DNA from: Tubiluchus corallicola
Taxonomy: Eukaryota; Priapulida; Priapulimorpha; Priapulimorphida; Tubiluchidae
Direction of reading: 5' to 3'
Length of the DNA: 64,000 bases
NCBI GenBank assembly: GCA_030141605.1
Contig: JAQGDQ010000417.1
Location: 138,501 to 202,500 of the forward strand
Shown here: positions 45,401 to 54,736 of the stretch, one piece after another
Position numbering within the stretch: position 1 is the first letter of the stretch
How the letters are laid out: the number at the start of each line of letters is the position of its first letter
Notes under the pieces: model-generated
Databases searched by the model: none
Seen by the model: the letters and a program-made list of their open reading frames with translations, nothing else
What the model was told of the DNA's origin: nothing
Made by a program: the position numbers and the translations under genes

Positions 45401-48400
45401 TACTGTATGAAACAATCTAAAGCGTAACAGTATACCTAATAATTGCGGTAGGATAATGGGCCCACGGTACAAAATTTCATTTAACGATGGATTACTGCGC
45501 CGTGTCTTAGCAGATCCATCATACACAATCCTTACTTGAGTCGTTTTTGACGTCTCTCGAATGACGCAATGATGTGGAATGTAATGTTGTATTTTTCCAC
45601 AAGTAACTTCGGGGGTGACCTCTTCAATTATGTTTAATTCAAGTTGTTCCATAATGTTACCATGATAACGCTTTAACAACTCAGGTTGGTCAATTAATTT
45701 TGCAACACAACTCTTTAAGCGACCAAAGGCTAGAGCATAGTTGTCAGGAAGTGGTTTGTGATTAAGTTTAAATGGCCAGCTGACCATATAACGGCCATCT
45801 CTAAACTCTACTGAGTTTTCAAATTTTCTTACAGCCATCTCATCATCATCAACTGTTGGTGAATCCTGAATTCCTAAAGAATCCAGGGACCAGAATCGCT
45901 CTAACTGATAACTACGCTCTGTCTTATCATCATAATTGGCAACAATGTCGATGCATGACAAGTGCACTTCAGGTTTAGTAACATCTAAACTAGACAAGTT
46001 GTCAATGATCAAATTCATTGAAGTGTCAAAACCAGGCTGAAATGACAATAATGCTGTGTTACATGTGACATTTTCATTTTCAGCATCAATGGATTTTTTC
46101 TGAACTGTGCCACCAATAATGTAACCAAGACAACTAGCAAACATAAAAATGTCAGGTCCTAATTTTCTCTTCTCAGCACCCAATACTCTGAAGTAATGAT
46201 CATTTCCAATTAAGAGTTCAATTTGCTCTTTCAGGTCATCATCAGAAGAATGGGTACCTGGTAGGACATCGGCCATGAGACCTTCCCAGCACTTTAACTT
46301 TGAATAAATGTCAGAAGGGAGACTAGGCCTTCGAGAATATTGAGCAATAAATGGTACAACCCTTACATCTAATTCCAATTGGCAAGAGGTAGGACCACCG
46401 TTTAAAGTTATTACACTATCATAGCACTCAATTCGTTTTGGCTCAGGATTAGCAAATGTAGATAACATAACAGTGGATTTATTGCTCAATGGCAAATCAA
46501 GTCGGTCTGCTAGTGACTTTGTTATGTAGCTAGTGTGACTACCAGTATCTAAAAACCCTCTGATTCTTACACCATCTTGAAGTTTTCGTTCCCTTTTCAT
46601 CAATGTTTGAGGGTTGAATGCATAACATAATACTGTCTGCATGATTGTGGTTTTTGAATTTGGTTTTGAGTTCAACAGCATAGACTCATTAGTGAGATGG
46701 CTTTGCTTGGGCACTGCACTAATTTCAACGCATTGTGGGTTGGGCCGTTTGTTAAATGCAGCCTTTTCACACAAAGTGAGGTTATGACGACCCAAACAAA
46801 CAACACATTGTTTAGTGCAGGTATCTTCAGTATGACTTTTTGACATGCATATCATACATCTATTTTGCATTTTCAGTATGGCTTTCTTTTCAGAAATTGA
46901 CAACTCGTGACAGTACCTGCTCGGATGGCCAGTCTTACCACACAAGAAACATGGGAATTTCTTGAATCCCGATGAAGACCCAACAGGTTTGTTTGATTTG
47001 GGTTTACCTTTGTTCACTTTAGGTTTATTAGAGCCCTTGTTAGGTGGTAGACTTGATAACCCAGGATGCCCAATACCTTCACTTTGGAATGCAATCTGTT
47101 GTTCAGTATTACTTAGTACAGATTCATGCTGGTAGTTTGATCTTCGACCTGCAAAACCCAATTTAGCATTTTTGTATGAAGGTTTGCTTATGGGTTTTTC
47201 AGTAGGTGTGGGCACTGAATTCTTATCCTTTTGAATTGCTTCAATGTCTTCAACATACCACTCCATGGTTCTGATCAAATCATCTAGTTTCCACCTTGAA
47301 CCATGGGTCATACCAGAGCACATTCTACGCAATTCATTGTTTATGTTAGCTGGAAGACGCCTGGTAATTTGTCTGACTATGTAATGCTCTTCCTCATACC
47401 CCAACATGGCCAAAGTTCTTAGTATTGACTCAATTTTGTCAAGAAATTTTCGAAGGTTTGTAGCATTTGGTGCAACTGTTTCTAAATTTTCAAGCAAGTC
47501 TAAGTTTCTATCTATCAAATCATCTTTCTTTAGAAACCGCTTTACCAAATGATTGACTGCCTGCTGATAACTTTCGGGTATGGCTGGGTAGGATTTCACA
47601 ATTTCTAGTGGAACACCCTTTAAAGACATTTTTAGGTAATTCAATTTTTTCATTTCTTTCAGATCAGCACGTGTGTGAATCTCATCATGAAAAATTGACC
47701 AGAAACCCTGAAAATCATCACCATCACCCGAAAAAGTGGGTAATTGAAACTTGGGTAATCTCGAATTTCTAAAGTAGGCATCAGAATCACTTTCATTAGA
47801 TGCCTGTGAAGCATGGCATGCCTGTACTGGGGAAGCATACATACTTGCTAAACGTGAAGGTGTTACTTTAGAAGTTTGAGCAATGACAGACTCATGCAAT
47901 GTATTATCCATAACACTGTGTTTAGGTTTTGGTTTAGTGTCTGCCATGTGATGATCACGTGATTCTAGACGTTCAAGACGTGATGCAATCATATCCATGG
48001 TTTGCATCATTGTATTGAAAACTGATGAAGGGGGATAATTCTGATCACCGTGAGCATTATAAACATTACTGCCATATGCTTTAGTACCTGCCTGTCCAGC
48101 AAAGGCAGCATTGCCTGCATTTTTGAATTTTGAAACAAACACACCAGAAGCTTTTGAAGTACTTGCTGGTTGATATACAGGCTCTAGGGCAGCTATTATC
48201 AAATTCTGCTGATTAAGTTCAAAATTACCTTTGCTTTTAAATTTCTGTAGTAGCAATTTTGGTAAGCCTAACAAATCTTGTTTCAAAACTGCCCTAGAAT
48301 TAATTAATTCGTGGCTTGCATCTGCCATGGTGTCATTATTACAACGATAATAACAATCTATCAATTTTCCATAAGTCTCAATTAACTCCTGTACGGTATC

Positions 48401-49006
48401 TGTATAATCAGAAAGATAATTGTTTGCTTTGTCAATCAAAGTTTCAATATTTTCAAAGCATAACAAATTATACAAAGAATTGCTAAACCTAATCATGTCA
48501 TACCGCATCTCAGTAAATCTGTGGTTGTGTATTCTGATTTTCTGCAGGAACATCTCAATCTCCTGATCAATTTCCAGGGGCAGCTCTATGTTGGGTTTTT
48601 CTAGCAGTGGAACCAGTGGATATGCTTCATCCTCTTCACTCTCTCCTGGCTCCTCATCACAATCAGGCTTCGACATTGCAGCTGACGTCTCCGGTTCCTC
48701 CTGTATCACGTTTGGGCTGGCACGGGCATTTTGCTCTCTGTATTCCAGTATTCTGCGAACCAGCTCAGCTTTTGTACCGTAGACTGGTAGACCCTTGTCT
48801 CGTGAGAGATCTTTCAATTCCCTTTGTGTAAGATCCATCAATTCTAGACGTGACATCGGTATCGGCCCAGTTACATAGGTACGTATTTCGGTATCAGAAA
48901 CGCCCTCCGGTGCAGGAAGAATTTGAGCTTGTGAAGATTTGAGTTGATCTGTCATGCTGTAACGAATGCAGGTAAGTGCAAGAAAATTATTTCTTAAATG
49001 CAGCAC
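42437..49006 (-). CDS. BEL/Pao gag-pol polyprotein (2,189 aa) with N-terminal SAP domain
   Basis: One uninterrupted frame. Order by approximate residue: SAP-like helix-extended-helix (about 50-90, MDLTQRELKDLSRDKGLPVY), gag DUF1759-type region (from about 415, LPTFSGD), zinc knuckles CFLCGKTGHPSRYC and CMICMSKSHTEDTC (about 685-720), aspartic protease DTGS (about 820), reverse transcriptase (ADIEKAF about 1207; LYVDNLL about 1285 where YVDD is usual), RNase H (CFADAS about 1452), integrase zinc finger (about 1770-1805), integrase core D, D, E (VDYMGP 1840, YSDNAPT 1904, HYERLVG 1959) and a C-terminal DUF5641-type domain (about 2090-2140). M18 (MTDQLK) is an alternative start. Mobile-element protein; all catalytic residues are kept except the last Asp of the RT box. 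Confidence 0.95.
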   Translation of the reverse strand: MLHLRNNFLALTCIRYSMTDQLKSSQAQILPAPEGVSDTEIRTYVTGPIPMSRLELMDLTQRELKDLSRDKGLPVYGTKAELVRRILEYREQNARASPNVIQEEPETSAAMSKPDCDEEPGESEEDEAYPLVPLLEKPNIELPLEIDQEIEMFLQKIRIHNHRFTEMRYDMIRFSNSLYNLLCFENIETLIDKANNYLSDYTDTVQELIETYGKLIDCYYRCNNDTMADASHELINSRAVLKQDLLGLPKLLLQKFKSKGNFELNQQNLIIAALEPVYQPASTSKASGVFVSKFKNAGNAAFAGQAGTKAYGSNVYNAHGDQNYPPSSVFNTMMQTMDMIASRLERLESRDHHMADTKPKPKHSVMDNTLHESVIAQTSKVTPSRLASMYASPVQACHASQASNESDSDAYFRNSRLPKFQLPTFSGDGDDFQGFWSIFHDEIHTRADLKEMKKLNYLKMSLKGVPLEIVKSYPAIPESYQQAVNHLVKRFLKKDDLIDRNLDLLENLETVAPNATNLRKFLDKIESILRTLAMLGYEEEHYIVRQITRRLPANINNELRRMCSGMTHGSRWKLDDLIRTMEWYVEDIEAIQKDKNSVPTPTEKPISKPSYKNAKLGFAGRRSNYQHESVLSNTEQQIAFQSEGIGHPGLSSLPPNKGSNKPKVNKGKPKSNKPVGSSSGFKKFPCFLCGKTGHPSRYCHELSISEKKAILKMQNRCMICMSKSHTEDTCTKQCVVCLGRHNLTLCEKAAFNKRPNPQCVEISAVPKQSHLTNESMLLNSKPNSKTTIMQTVLCYAFNPQTLMKRERKLQDGVRIRGFLDTGSHTSYITKSLADRLDLPLSNKSTVMLSTFANPEPKRIECYDSVITLNGGPTSCQLELDVRVVPFIAQYSRRPSLPSDIYSKLKCWEGLMADVLPGTHSSDDDLKEQIELLIGNDHYFRVLGAEKRKLGPDIFMFASCLGYIIGGTVQKKSIDAENENVTCNTALLSFQPGFDTSMNLIIDNLSSLDVTKPEVHLSCIDIVANYDDKTERSYQLERFWSLDSLGIQDSPTVDDDEMAVRKFENSVEFRDGRYMVSWPFKLNHKPLPDNYALAFGRLKSCVAKLIDQPELLKRYHGNIMEQLELNIIEEVTPEVTCGKIQHYIPHHCVIRETSKTTQVRIVYDGSAKTRRSNPSLNEILYRGPIILPQLLGILLRFRLFHTVLIADIEKAFLNVGLHEGDRDCTRFLWLRDPTKFDFSPKNLVIYRFKRVAFGIICSPFLLAATITHHLKLHDTELSSQILRDLYVDNLLTGVDGEEQAVSFYSAAKQLFKEAGFNLRQWFSNSSQFLDMLPDSDRVTDPHMKVLGLFYDRLEDTLSLVKIDVTAFREADTKRKILHCVSSVFDPTGISAPLLLPGKLLLSSLWQQKLGWDTQLNEDNLNLWQQAVNLIQFTQTLTVPRYIAAVNALYTIVCFADASQKAYCCVLYLRVHDMSLNSCQSNILFAKTRIVPPNKFTIPRAELMAALIGSRAIVYAKQHLHVDIEQAFLFIDSLCVLHWLHSQKRLSIFVRNRIQEIKEVPNLEVRHISSDLNPADKGTRITERPISESWLHGPTFLTQEIVTWPVSSSAPSLTQEQEIEVESEMPNTKEVFFETSCVANAIACKQKIGNVININDYSSLDRLLIVTAFVLRIMQVIVHYKEGLRLSENLVTIQETTQALKLWIRWIQFTYLDFVQQKLQRASSNVTFFVNDAGLIACKTRFQNKHSLLTSQPLLLPNCKLVELIVQHIHKVYCHVGVSQVLAIFRINYWVPNGRNIIRAILRKCLTCRRYEGGPYCSPPFKQLPDERLVPSCPYSYVGVDYMGPILYKSGTSKTKNLTKKSWIVLFDCLTTRAVHLALVTDMTAESLILVLRRFIARYGCPKKMYSDNAPTFKLVRNTMDAHFNSVLHSKLCQEFATKSGFSWSFIIPKASHQGGHYERLVGLVKRTLRKTTLCKPLPYEILVTVLEEIQYIINSRPLCYVDSSTLEALSPNSFLMPTGHRPPGIQDLESNVCNDPDFQPTIKALIENWKNGQKQVKQFWKRWQTEYLGDLRARTQSELVTKRGALKQIPKINDVVLIKEENHPRGRWKLGRISRLLGSSDGEVRGAEVVLANGNSLQRPVHHLYPITQAASDQPLTCKSPMLVKRMLTKRESAVKARKIIKGLIDNDKV

Positions 49007-49222
49007 TTAATGCACTGTGCATTCAAACCATTTCCAGTTCCTAGTCATACTGTATGGAATGCAGGTAAGTGCAAGAAATAATTTTAAGTACAGCACTCAG
49101 TGCATTGTGCATGTAAACCAATTCCAGTTCCAAAACGTAGCACTTAATGCACTGTAACTAAACCAATTCCAGTTCCAAAATGTGGCACTTTATGCACTGT
49201 GTATCTAAACCAATTCCAGTTC
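48966..49222. repeat. Repeats in the retrotransposon leader
   Basis: Four related units between the primer site and the ORF: words gcacttaatgcactgt and aaccaattccagttcc recur; gaatgcaggtaagtgcaaga occurs twice (48966, 49058). The second of these carries a perfect GTAAGT on the plus strand, but the element is on the minus strand. Confidence 0.85.
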
Positions 49223-49231
49223 CTCAGAACG

Positions 49232-49249
49232 TCCCGGGTTTCGGCACCA
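49232..49249 (-). other. Primer-binding site complementary to tRNA-Phe
   Basis: Minus strand TGGTGCCGAAACCCGGGA begins 2 nt after the 5' LTR. It is the exact complement of the 3' end of eukaryotic tRNA-Phe (…CCCGGGTTTCGGCACCA), from my knowledge of the conserved acceptor stem GCCGAAA/TTTCGGC. Confidence 0.85.
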
Positions 49250-49251
49250 GA

Positions 49252-49695
49252 TGTTAAAAAACTTGTAACAATTTTATTGCAAAATGTACAATGTTTACAG
49301 ATTATAAACTTTTATGACACATTATGATACCACTACAGTAGAAAATTTTCAACCTCTCCAAATGCTATCTCAAGACCAACCGGAACTTGCATGCCTGGGA
49401 GAATAAAGCTCTAATCACATGACCAGACATACAAGTTCCTATTGGAAGGTACATTAATTCATGCAAAGGTCACCTCTACTCTACATGTTAAACCAACATC
49501 AAATCTACTGGGCTTCTTATATAGCAGAATACATTAAGTTCACTAGTTGCTTCTCTTCCAAACTTTATCTAATTTTCAGTAGTCATGGAAATTAGGAGAT
49601 GGGGAGGCATATTGAGGCTGCAGCTAAGAAACATTTGTAGAAAACTGACAATTAAATAGATTACATAATAATACAATCGCGTACAATAAGCGACA
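49252..49695 (-). repeat. 5' LTR (444 bp) of the BEL/Pao element
   Basis: Begins TGTCGCTTATTG and ends TTTTAACA on the minus strand. Contains TATATAAG (49515-49522) as likely core promoter and AATAAA (49273-49278) near the 3' end as likely polyadenylation signal. Confidence 0.95.
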
Positions 49696-50505
49696 TACGA
49701 AGCTTTTGTGGTCAAATGTCAAATGTCACTGTGTCACCATCTGAGCGCCTACACCAGATGTCTATCCTTCAAGTTTTGTGACTCTAGGTATTGAGGTCTT
49801 TTAGTTATTGAATATCATAGTGGAGAATAAAAACAAATAAATGAACTGTTTGTGAAAAAGAAGATTCGCATGACCTTAAGGCACACCTGAGTATGCAATA
49901 ATTTATTATGGATTATCCTAGGCGCTAAATCAATTACAAAAAAACTCATTTGCTTATTAATTACAGCAGGTGTGCCTTAATACTTTAAAATGAATTGTCT
50001 GACTACAATGAATTGTCCTGTCTGGGATTAGACTAAAACAAAGACGGATCGCAAGAGATTGTGTGGTGATTGCATTAAACTTACACCTCAAAGATACCTG
50101 GTTCAAATCCAGGTTTATAAAAGATTTATTCAAAGTTTTGTTAAGCTTCAAGTTCAAAAATTTAACGATTATAGTATATTGTTAGGGCAAGTGGAACGTT
50201 CAAGTGGTAACTGTGACTACATTATGAGAGTTTTTTACTAAACGAAGGAATAAATAACCCAAAACTGTATGCTGTGCTCTGAAGTTATGAAAAATCACAA
50301 AATCTCACCCGGAAGTTTTAAAAGATTCGAATTCCAAAAAATCCCAGATGGGTGAAAGAATTCCAGTCTGGCAACTCCTAAACTACTCGCCTTGTTCTTG
50401 TTCTTGCATCTCGCTGGAAACAGCTAATAGCTTAATATCCGCTGTACATTCGACTGATGGTAAACTCATTCTACTGAAAGCCCCATGCCAAGGGGAAATT
50501 TTAAA
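49696..50505. other. Remaining intergenic block right of the retrotransposon
   Basis: Continues the interrupted GPCR unit: tacgaagcttttgtggtcaa, tRNA-like T arm at 50098-50112, gaaacagctaatagc, then the 56-bp repeats. No gene. Confidence 0.6.
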
Positions 50506-50731
50506 AGCCCACAAACTGGTAAATGCTTTCACACTTGTCCACTGGACAACATTAAAGGAGAAGCCCACAAAACCAGTAAATGCATTCACACTTGTCCATT
50601 GGACAACAACAAAGTAGCAGCACACAAACCAGTAAATGCTTCACACTTGTCCAATGGACAACATTAAAGTAGAAGCCCACAAACTGGCAAACGCTTTCAC
50701 ACTTGTCCATTGGACAACATTTAAGTAGACT
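50506..50731. repeat. 56-bp tandem repeats, 4 copies (array A4)
   Basis: Diverged copies (tccactgg, tccattgg with aacaacaaag, tccaatgg, tccattgg), same unit as A1. The third copy carries the palindrome's complementary centre (CCAATGG). Confidence 0.94.
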
Positions 50732-51095
50732 ACAATTAAGCGAAAACTTGTTTGATGTTTTGAAATTTTTGTATCTTGTCAGTCACCAGAACCAAGAAGA
50801 TACTAAAGAGAACTTCTCAAATGAGTTCGTTCTTTAAGTGACACCACAAGTGTGAATATGTTATTGGTCTTTATTTTCACAATACCTGTATGCTGATGTA
50901 TAATGCCTTTAGTGCATTATTTACCGGCAATGCAATTACACCTGTTGTTTCTGATCACAGTAACGTTTTCCCTTAGTGACTTTTGCCTGTAAAACATTCG
51001 GCTAATGTGTTTCAGTTTCTTTGTAGCCATGATATCGATGTATTTTTTGTTGGTTAAACAATACTGGCAAATCCATAAGTAAATCTCTTTGGTTT
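50732..51095. other. Type-2 3' flank of GPCR paralog 5
   Basis: Matches 33353-33707 (gaaccaagaagatactaaag, atgttattggtctttatttt). The cattatttaccggcaatg segment has changed the AATAAA candidate. Confidence 0.5.
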
Positions 51096-51926
51096 TTATC
51101 TGCACAAACAGATTTTCTTGAAAGCTTTTCTAAACTTGCTATTCATTGCAGCATAGATGATTGGATTGGCAAAACTGTTGCAGTATCCAAACCAAAGGTA
51201 GAAGATAAATGCCGGACCTGGTTGTGTAATTATGAAATTAGGCCCCCAGCAAACGAAGAATACAACAGTGGTTACAAGCAACATCTTTGTTGCTTTCATT
51301 TCTGCCACATTTACACTAGCCTGTGGATTTTCTTGATGAATTCTCAACAGTTGCCTCCATGCAGCCTTCCATATTATTGTGTATAGTACTGATAGTATGA
51401 TTAGAGGCAAATAGAAGAACAAAATGTTGTCCACTAGAACAACTGAATGCAATCCTTTCAAGTCTAGTGCCATGATTAAATAGGCTGCAGCAAACCCAAG
51501 AAGCCAAGTAGCACAAATAAAAGCAGCTATCATCCTCCCCGTGACATAAATGTTGTACTTATAGGGATGTAAAATAGCCAAATATCTTTCTACAGCTATG
51601 ATGCATAGATGCATTATGCTCACATTTGTCAAAAGCATCATGGTGAAGCGAATGACATGTCTTAAAATTTCGTTAGCTAGTCTCAAGCGAATTACTAGCA
51701 AAGGCATTATTACTCCAACCAACAAATCCACCACGGCTAGTGACACGATCAGAGCATTCATTTTCGTTCGCAGCTGCTCGTACTTGTAAACTGCGACAAG
51801 AATTAACATGTTGCCAGCAATCACAATGAAAGCAGTGACCACAAACAAGTATAAAGCAATTTGCCAAATATGCAAGTTTTTCACCTCTGCTTGTCCGGTC
51901 GCATTTGCAGTAAAATTATCCATCAT
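51096..51926 (-). CDS. Rhodopsin-class GPCR, paralog 5 (276 aa, intact)
   Basis: All core class A residues present, including VCWGP and NPIIY. Same five-residue ECL3 shortening as paralog 4 (ITQPGPAFIFYLW), but with the Trp switch kept; TM2 end MPLLVIRLRL; KAAWRQ in ICL3 instead of KAARRQ. Arg at 3.25. TATA-like TTTATAAG at 52004-52011. Most similar to paralog 4 over TM3-TM6. Confidence 0.95.
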   Translation of the reverse strand: MMDNFTANATGQAEVKNLHIWQIALYLFVVTAFIVIAGNMLILVAVYKYEQLRTKMNALIVSLAVVDLLVGVIMPLLVIRLRLANEILRHVIRFTMMLLTNVSIMHLCIIAVERYLAILHPYKYNIYVTGRMIAAFICATWLLGFAAAYLIMALDLKGLHSVVLVDNILFFYLPLIILSVLYTIIWKAAWRQLLRIHQENPQASVNVAEMKATKMLLVTTVVFFVCWGPNFIITQPGPAFIFYLWFGYCNSFANPIIYAAMNSKFRKAFKKICLCR

Positions 51927-52804
51927 ACCATGTACAAGTTAAGAGCCATGTTTAATTTGATAATGCACTAGTCCATCATCCTAGGTTCCTCAAACAGTTC
52001 TCTCTTATAAAGTGCCACACAATGTATTTTTTAGTGTACAAATACCATATTTTACATGTTTTTGGTAAACCTTTAAGAGAGATCGAGTTTGCATGTCTAT
52101 GCATTGGATTCTGTTTTAGCCTAATGAAAAAAGCTCTGAGCTGCATGGAACAGGATCTTAACAATTAGTGGTGTGTTATATACTAAGTGAAGGCTGTGTT
52201 TACAGATCACTTACTACCCAACAAATGCAACAGCCATGACAACATTCCTATTTACCGTCAAATAGAGACTTTGTTGCTCTGTTCACTAAACACTATTTGT
52301 CATGTATGAAACAAACAACATTCTCTGGACAACATTAGTGTCTGTTTATTTTTCTTTGTTATAATAATCATGCAGTGCTTTTGGGTTGCCCAGGAAAAAC
52401 ATTACCCATAAATTCTTTAATAGAATAAAAATTATGAATCAAAACAGCAGAAAAATTTAACAGAACAACAATGAGAAACAGTGAATATTTACTTTCTTTA
52501 TACACAATAAAAAATGTAATTCTAAGTCTTGTCTTTGACATTTTATGAATTTTTTAAAAATGTGATGTTTAAAATTGTATCTCTATAGCAAAGAAAAGGA
52601 AATTACCTCCAAAACATATCATTTTAATTGACAAAGAAACTTAGCTTTTAATGTTTCTTTATCTGCATATCTTGGAAAACAGTAGTGATTTAAATCCTCT
52701 AGATTTTAGCAAGAAAAAATCAAATATATTCCTGGACTGAAAAATGCTCTTCTTCAAGAGTTTTGCTTCAAGAATAGGCTAAAACGAAAGTAGCGGATCT
52801 TCTC
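51927..52804. other. Intergenic block upstream of GPCR paralog 5
   Basis: 5' flank to about 52360 matches the other units; from 52370 to 52790 is unit-specific DNA with caaagaaacttagcttttaatgttt (also at 29850) that leads into pseudogene C. No 56-bp repeats, no gene. Confidence 0.55.
52004..52011 (-). promoter_or_regulatory. TATA-like box of GPCR paralog 5
   Basis: Minus-strand TTTATAAG, 78 bp upstream of the ATG at 51926, in the conserved GGCAC-TTTATAAG-AGAGAACTG context. Confidence 0.5.
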
Positions 52805-53467
52805 ATTGCTCCCAGCAAATGAAAAATACAACAGTGGTCACAAGTAACATCTTTGTTGCTTTCATTTCTGCCACTTTTACACTAGTCTGTGGATTTTCTT
52901 GATGAATTCTCAACACTTGCCTCCATGCAGCCTTACATATTATTGTGTACAGTACTGATAGTATGATTAGAGGCAAATAAAAGAACAGAATGTTATCCAT
53001 CAGAAATACTGAATGAAACGTTTTCATGTCTAGTGCTAGGTAGGGTGCAACAAATCCAAGAAGACAAATAACACAAATAAAATCATCTATGATCTTCCCA
53101 GTGACATGCATGTTCTACCTACAGGGATGTAAAACAGCCAGATATGTTTCAGCAGCCGAAAAACACAGGTGTATTATGCTCACACTTGTCAAAGGCATCA
53201 TGGTGGACCTATTGACCTGACTGAAAATTTTGTTAGCTAATTTTAAACAAATTATCGACAAAGGCATTATTATTCCGATTTGCAAGTCACAACTAGTGAC
53301 ACGATCAGTGCATTCATTGTTGTCTGCAGCTGCATGTACTTGTAAACTGAGATGAGAATTAACGTGTTGACAGCAATTATAGCCACAGCAGTAAACAGGT
53401 ACAAACATAAAATAATTCGGTCTCTCTGCTCTGCTTGATCTGTGAGATTTACTGTACAATTTAACAT
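52805..53467 (-). pseudogene. GPCR pseudogene C (no TM7, frameshifts)
   Basis: N terminus MLNCTVNLTDQAEQRD at 53467, TM1 TAVAIIAVNTLILISVYKYM, frame lost after about residue 60, TM3 with AAETYLAVLHPC (ERY changed to ETY), TAG in the HPYKY position (near 53115), then an open stretch to the TM6 start FFICWEQ where homology stops at 52805. It shares subfamily and the HPYKY stop with pseudogenes A and B. Confidence 0.94.
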
Positions 53468-53890
53468 TATGTGGGGAAGTTAGATGTCTTATTTGATCAG
53501 TAGTCACTTATCCTGGACACGTTGTGTAACTCACTACTTTAAAATGTTGCAGGTTAATTACTTTTTCACTGCACAGATACTAAGTTCCCACCTGTTTATA
53601 ACACATTTAATCAAGCATGTAGGTGTAAGTGGGAAGTATTGTTGGTAAGCTCGTCTGAATTTGGCCTTTGAATGACATCACAAGAGGTATTGTTCGTCAT
53701 TGTTTCACGATACCTGTACATTGTTGCTTGCTTTTACATCTGTTATTTATAATCACAGTAATGTTCTCTAGTAATGGCTTTGTTTACGAAATATTCGGCT
53801 ACGTGTGTTTCCATTTTCGAAGTAAAAAATTCAGTGAAATTTTGTTGATAACACAGTGACTAGCATATACAAAGCACATCTATTTAGTTT
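53468..53890. other. Intergenic block between pseudogene C and GPCR paralog 6
   Basis: 5' flank of pseudogene C then type-1 3' flank (tgacatcacaagaggtattg, atcacagtaatgttctctag). Same arrangement as 37997-38419. Confidence 0.55.
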
Positions 53891-54736
53891 TTATCTGCAC
53901 AAACAGATTTTTTTGAAAGCTTTTCTAAACTTGTTATTCATTGCAGCATAGATGATTGGGTTGGCGAAACTGTTGCAGTATCCAAACCAAATGTAGAAGA
54001 AATAATTCAGAGCACTATTTGCTGAATCTGGATTTCTAATTATGAAAAGAGGCCCCCAGCAAATGAAGAACACAAGAGTGGTCACAAGTAACATCTTTGT
54101 TGCTTTCATTTCTGCCACCTTTACACTAGCCTGTGGATTTTCTTGATGAATTCTCAACACTTGCTTCCGTGCAGCCTTCCATATTATTGTGTACAGTACT
54201 GACAGTATGATCAGAGGCAAATAGAAGAACAAAATGTTGTCCACTAGAACAACTGAATGAAATCCTTTCATGCCTAGTGCCATGATTAAATAGGCTGCAG
54301 CAAACCCAAGAAGCCAAGTAGCACAAATAAAAGCAGCTATCATCCTCCCCGTGACATAAATGTTGTACTTATAGGGATGTAAAATAGCCAAATATCTTTC
54401 CACAGCTATGATGCATAGATGCATTATGCTCACATTTGTCAAAAACATCATGGTGAAGCGAATGACATGTCTTAAAATTTCGTTAGCTAGTCTCCCACAA
54501 ATTGCTTCCAAAGGCATCATTACTCCAACCAACAAATCCACCACGGCTAGTGACACGATCAGAGCATTCATTTTCGTTCGCAGCTGCTCGTACTTGTAAA
54601 CTGCGACAAGAATTAACTTGTTGCCAGCAATCACAGCAAAAGCAGGGACCACAAACAAGTATAAAGCAATTTGCCAAATATGCAAGTTTTTCACCTCTGC
54701 TTGTCCAGTCGCATTTGCCGTAAAATTATCCATCAC
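53891..54736 (-). CDS. Rhodopsin-class GPCR, paralog 6 (281 aa, intact)
   Basis: Complete class A frame: D2.50, ERY, W4.50, P5.50, ICWGP, NPIIY. It combines the ECL1 of paralog 4 (EAICGRLANE) with a full-length ECL3 (FIIRNPDSANSALNY) like paralogs 2/3, a mosaic. TM1 carries Pro in VVPAF and Lys after N1.50 (GNKLIL), which may disturb helix 1. TATATAAG at 54811-54818. Confidence 0.93.
   Translation of the reverse strand: MMDNFTANATGQAEVKNLHIWQIALYLFVVPAFAVIAGNKLILVAVYKYEQLRTKMNALIVSLAVVDLLVGVMMPLEAICGRLANEILRHVIRFTMMFLTNVSIMHLCIIAVERYLAILHPYKYNIYVTGRMIAAFICATWLLGFAAAYLIMALGMKGFHSVVLVDNILFFYLPLIILSVLYTIIWKAARKQVLRIHQENPQASVKVAEMKATKMLLVTTLVFFICWGPLFIIRNPDSANSALNYFFYIWFGYCNSFANPIIYAAMNNKFRKAFKKICLCR

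Larger units (their letters stand above)
41475..49695 (-). mobile_element. BEL/Pao LTR retrotransposon, complete
   Basis: 8.2 kb element in minus orientation: 5' LTR 49252-49695, primer-binding site, repeat-bearing leader, one 2,189-codon gag-pol frame, about 520 bp of 3' non-coding DNA and 3' LTR 41475-41918. The LTRs are the same length and differ at about three positions, so insertion was recent. It interrupts a GPCR-array unit: flanks catgagtta and tacgaagctttt join into the uninterrupted sequence seen at 34985-35000 and 39690. No target duplication is visible. Frame intact, so it could be active apart from the altered RT motif noted for the ORF. Confidence 0.95.

Noticed and set aside
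48588-48831. Plus-strand ORFs in the retrotransposon
   Set aside because: Antisense shadows of the gag-pol frame.
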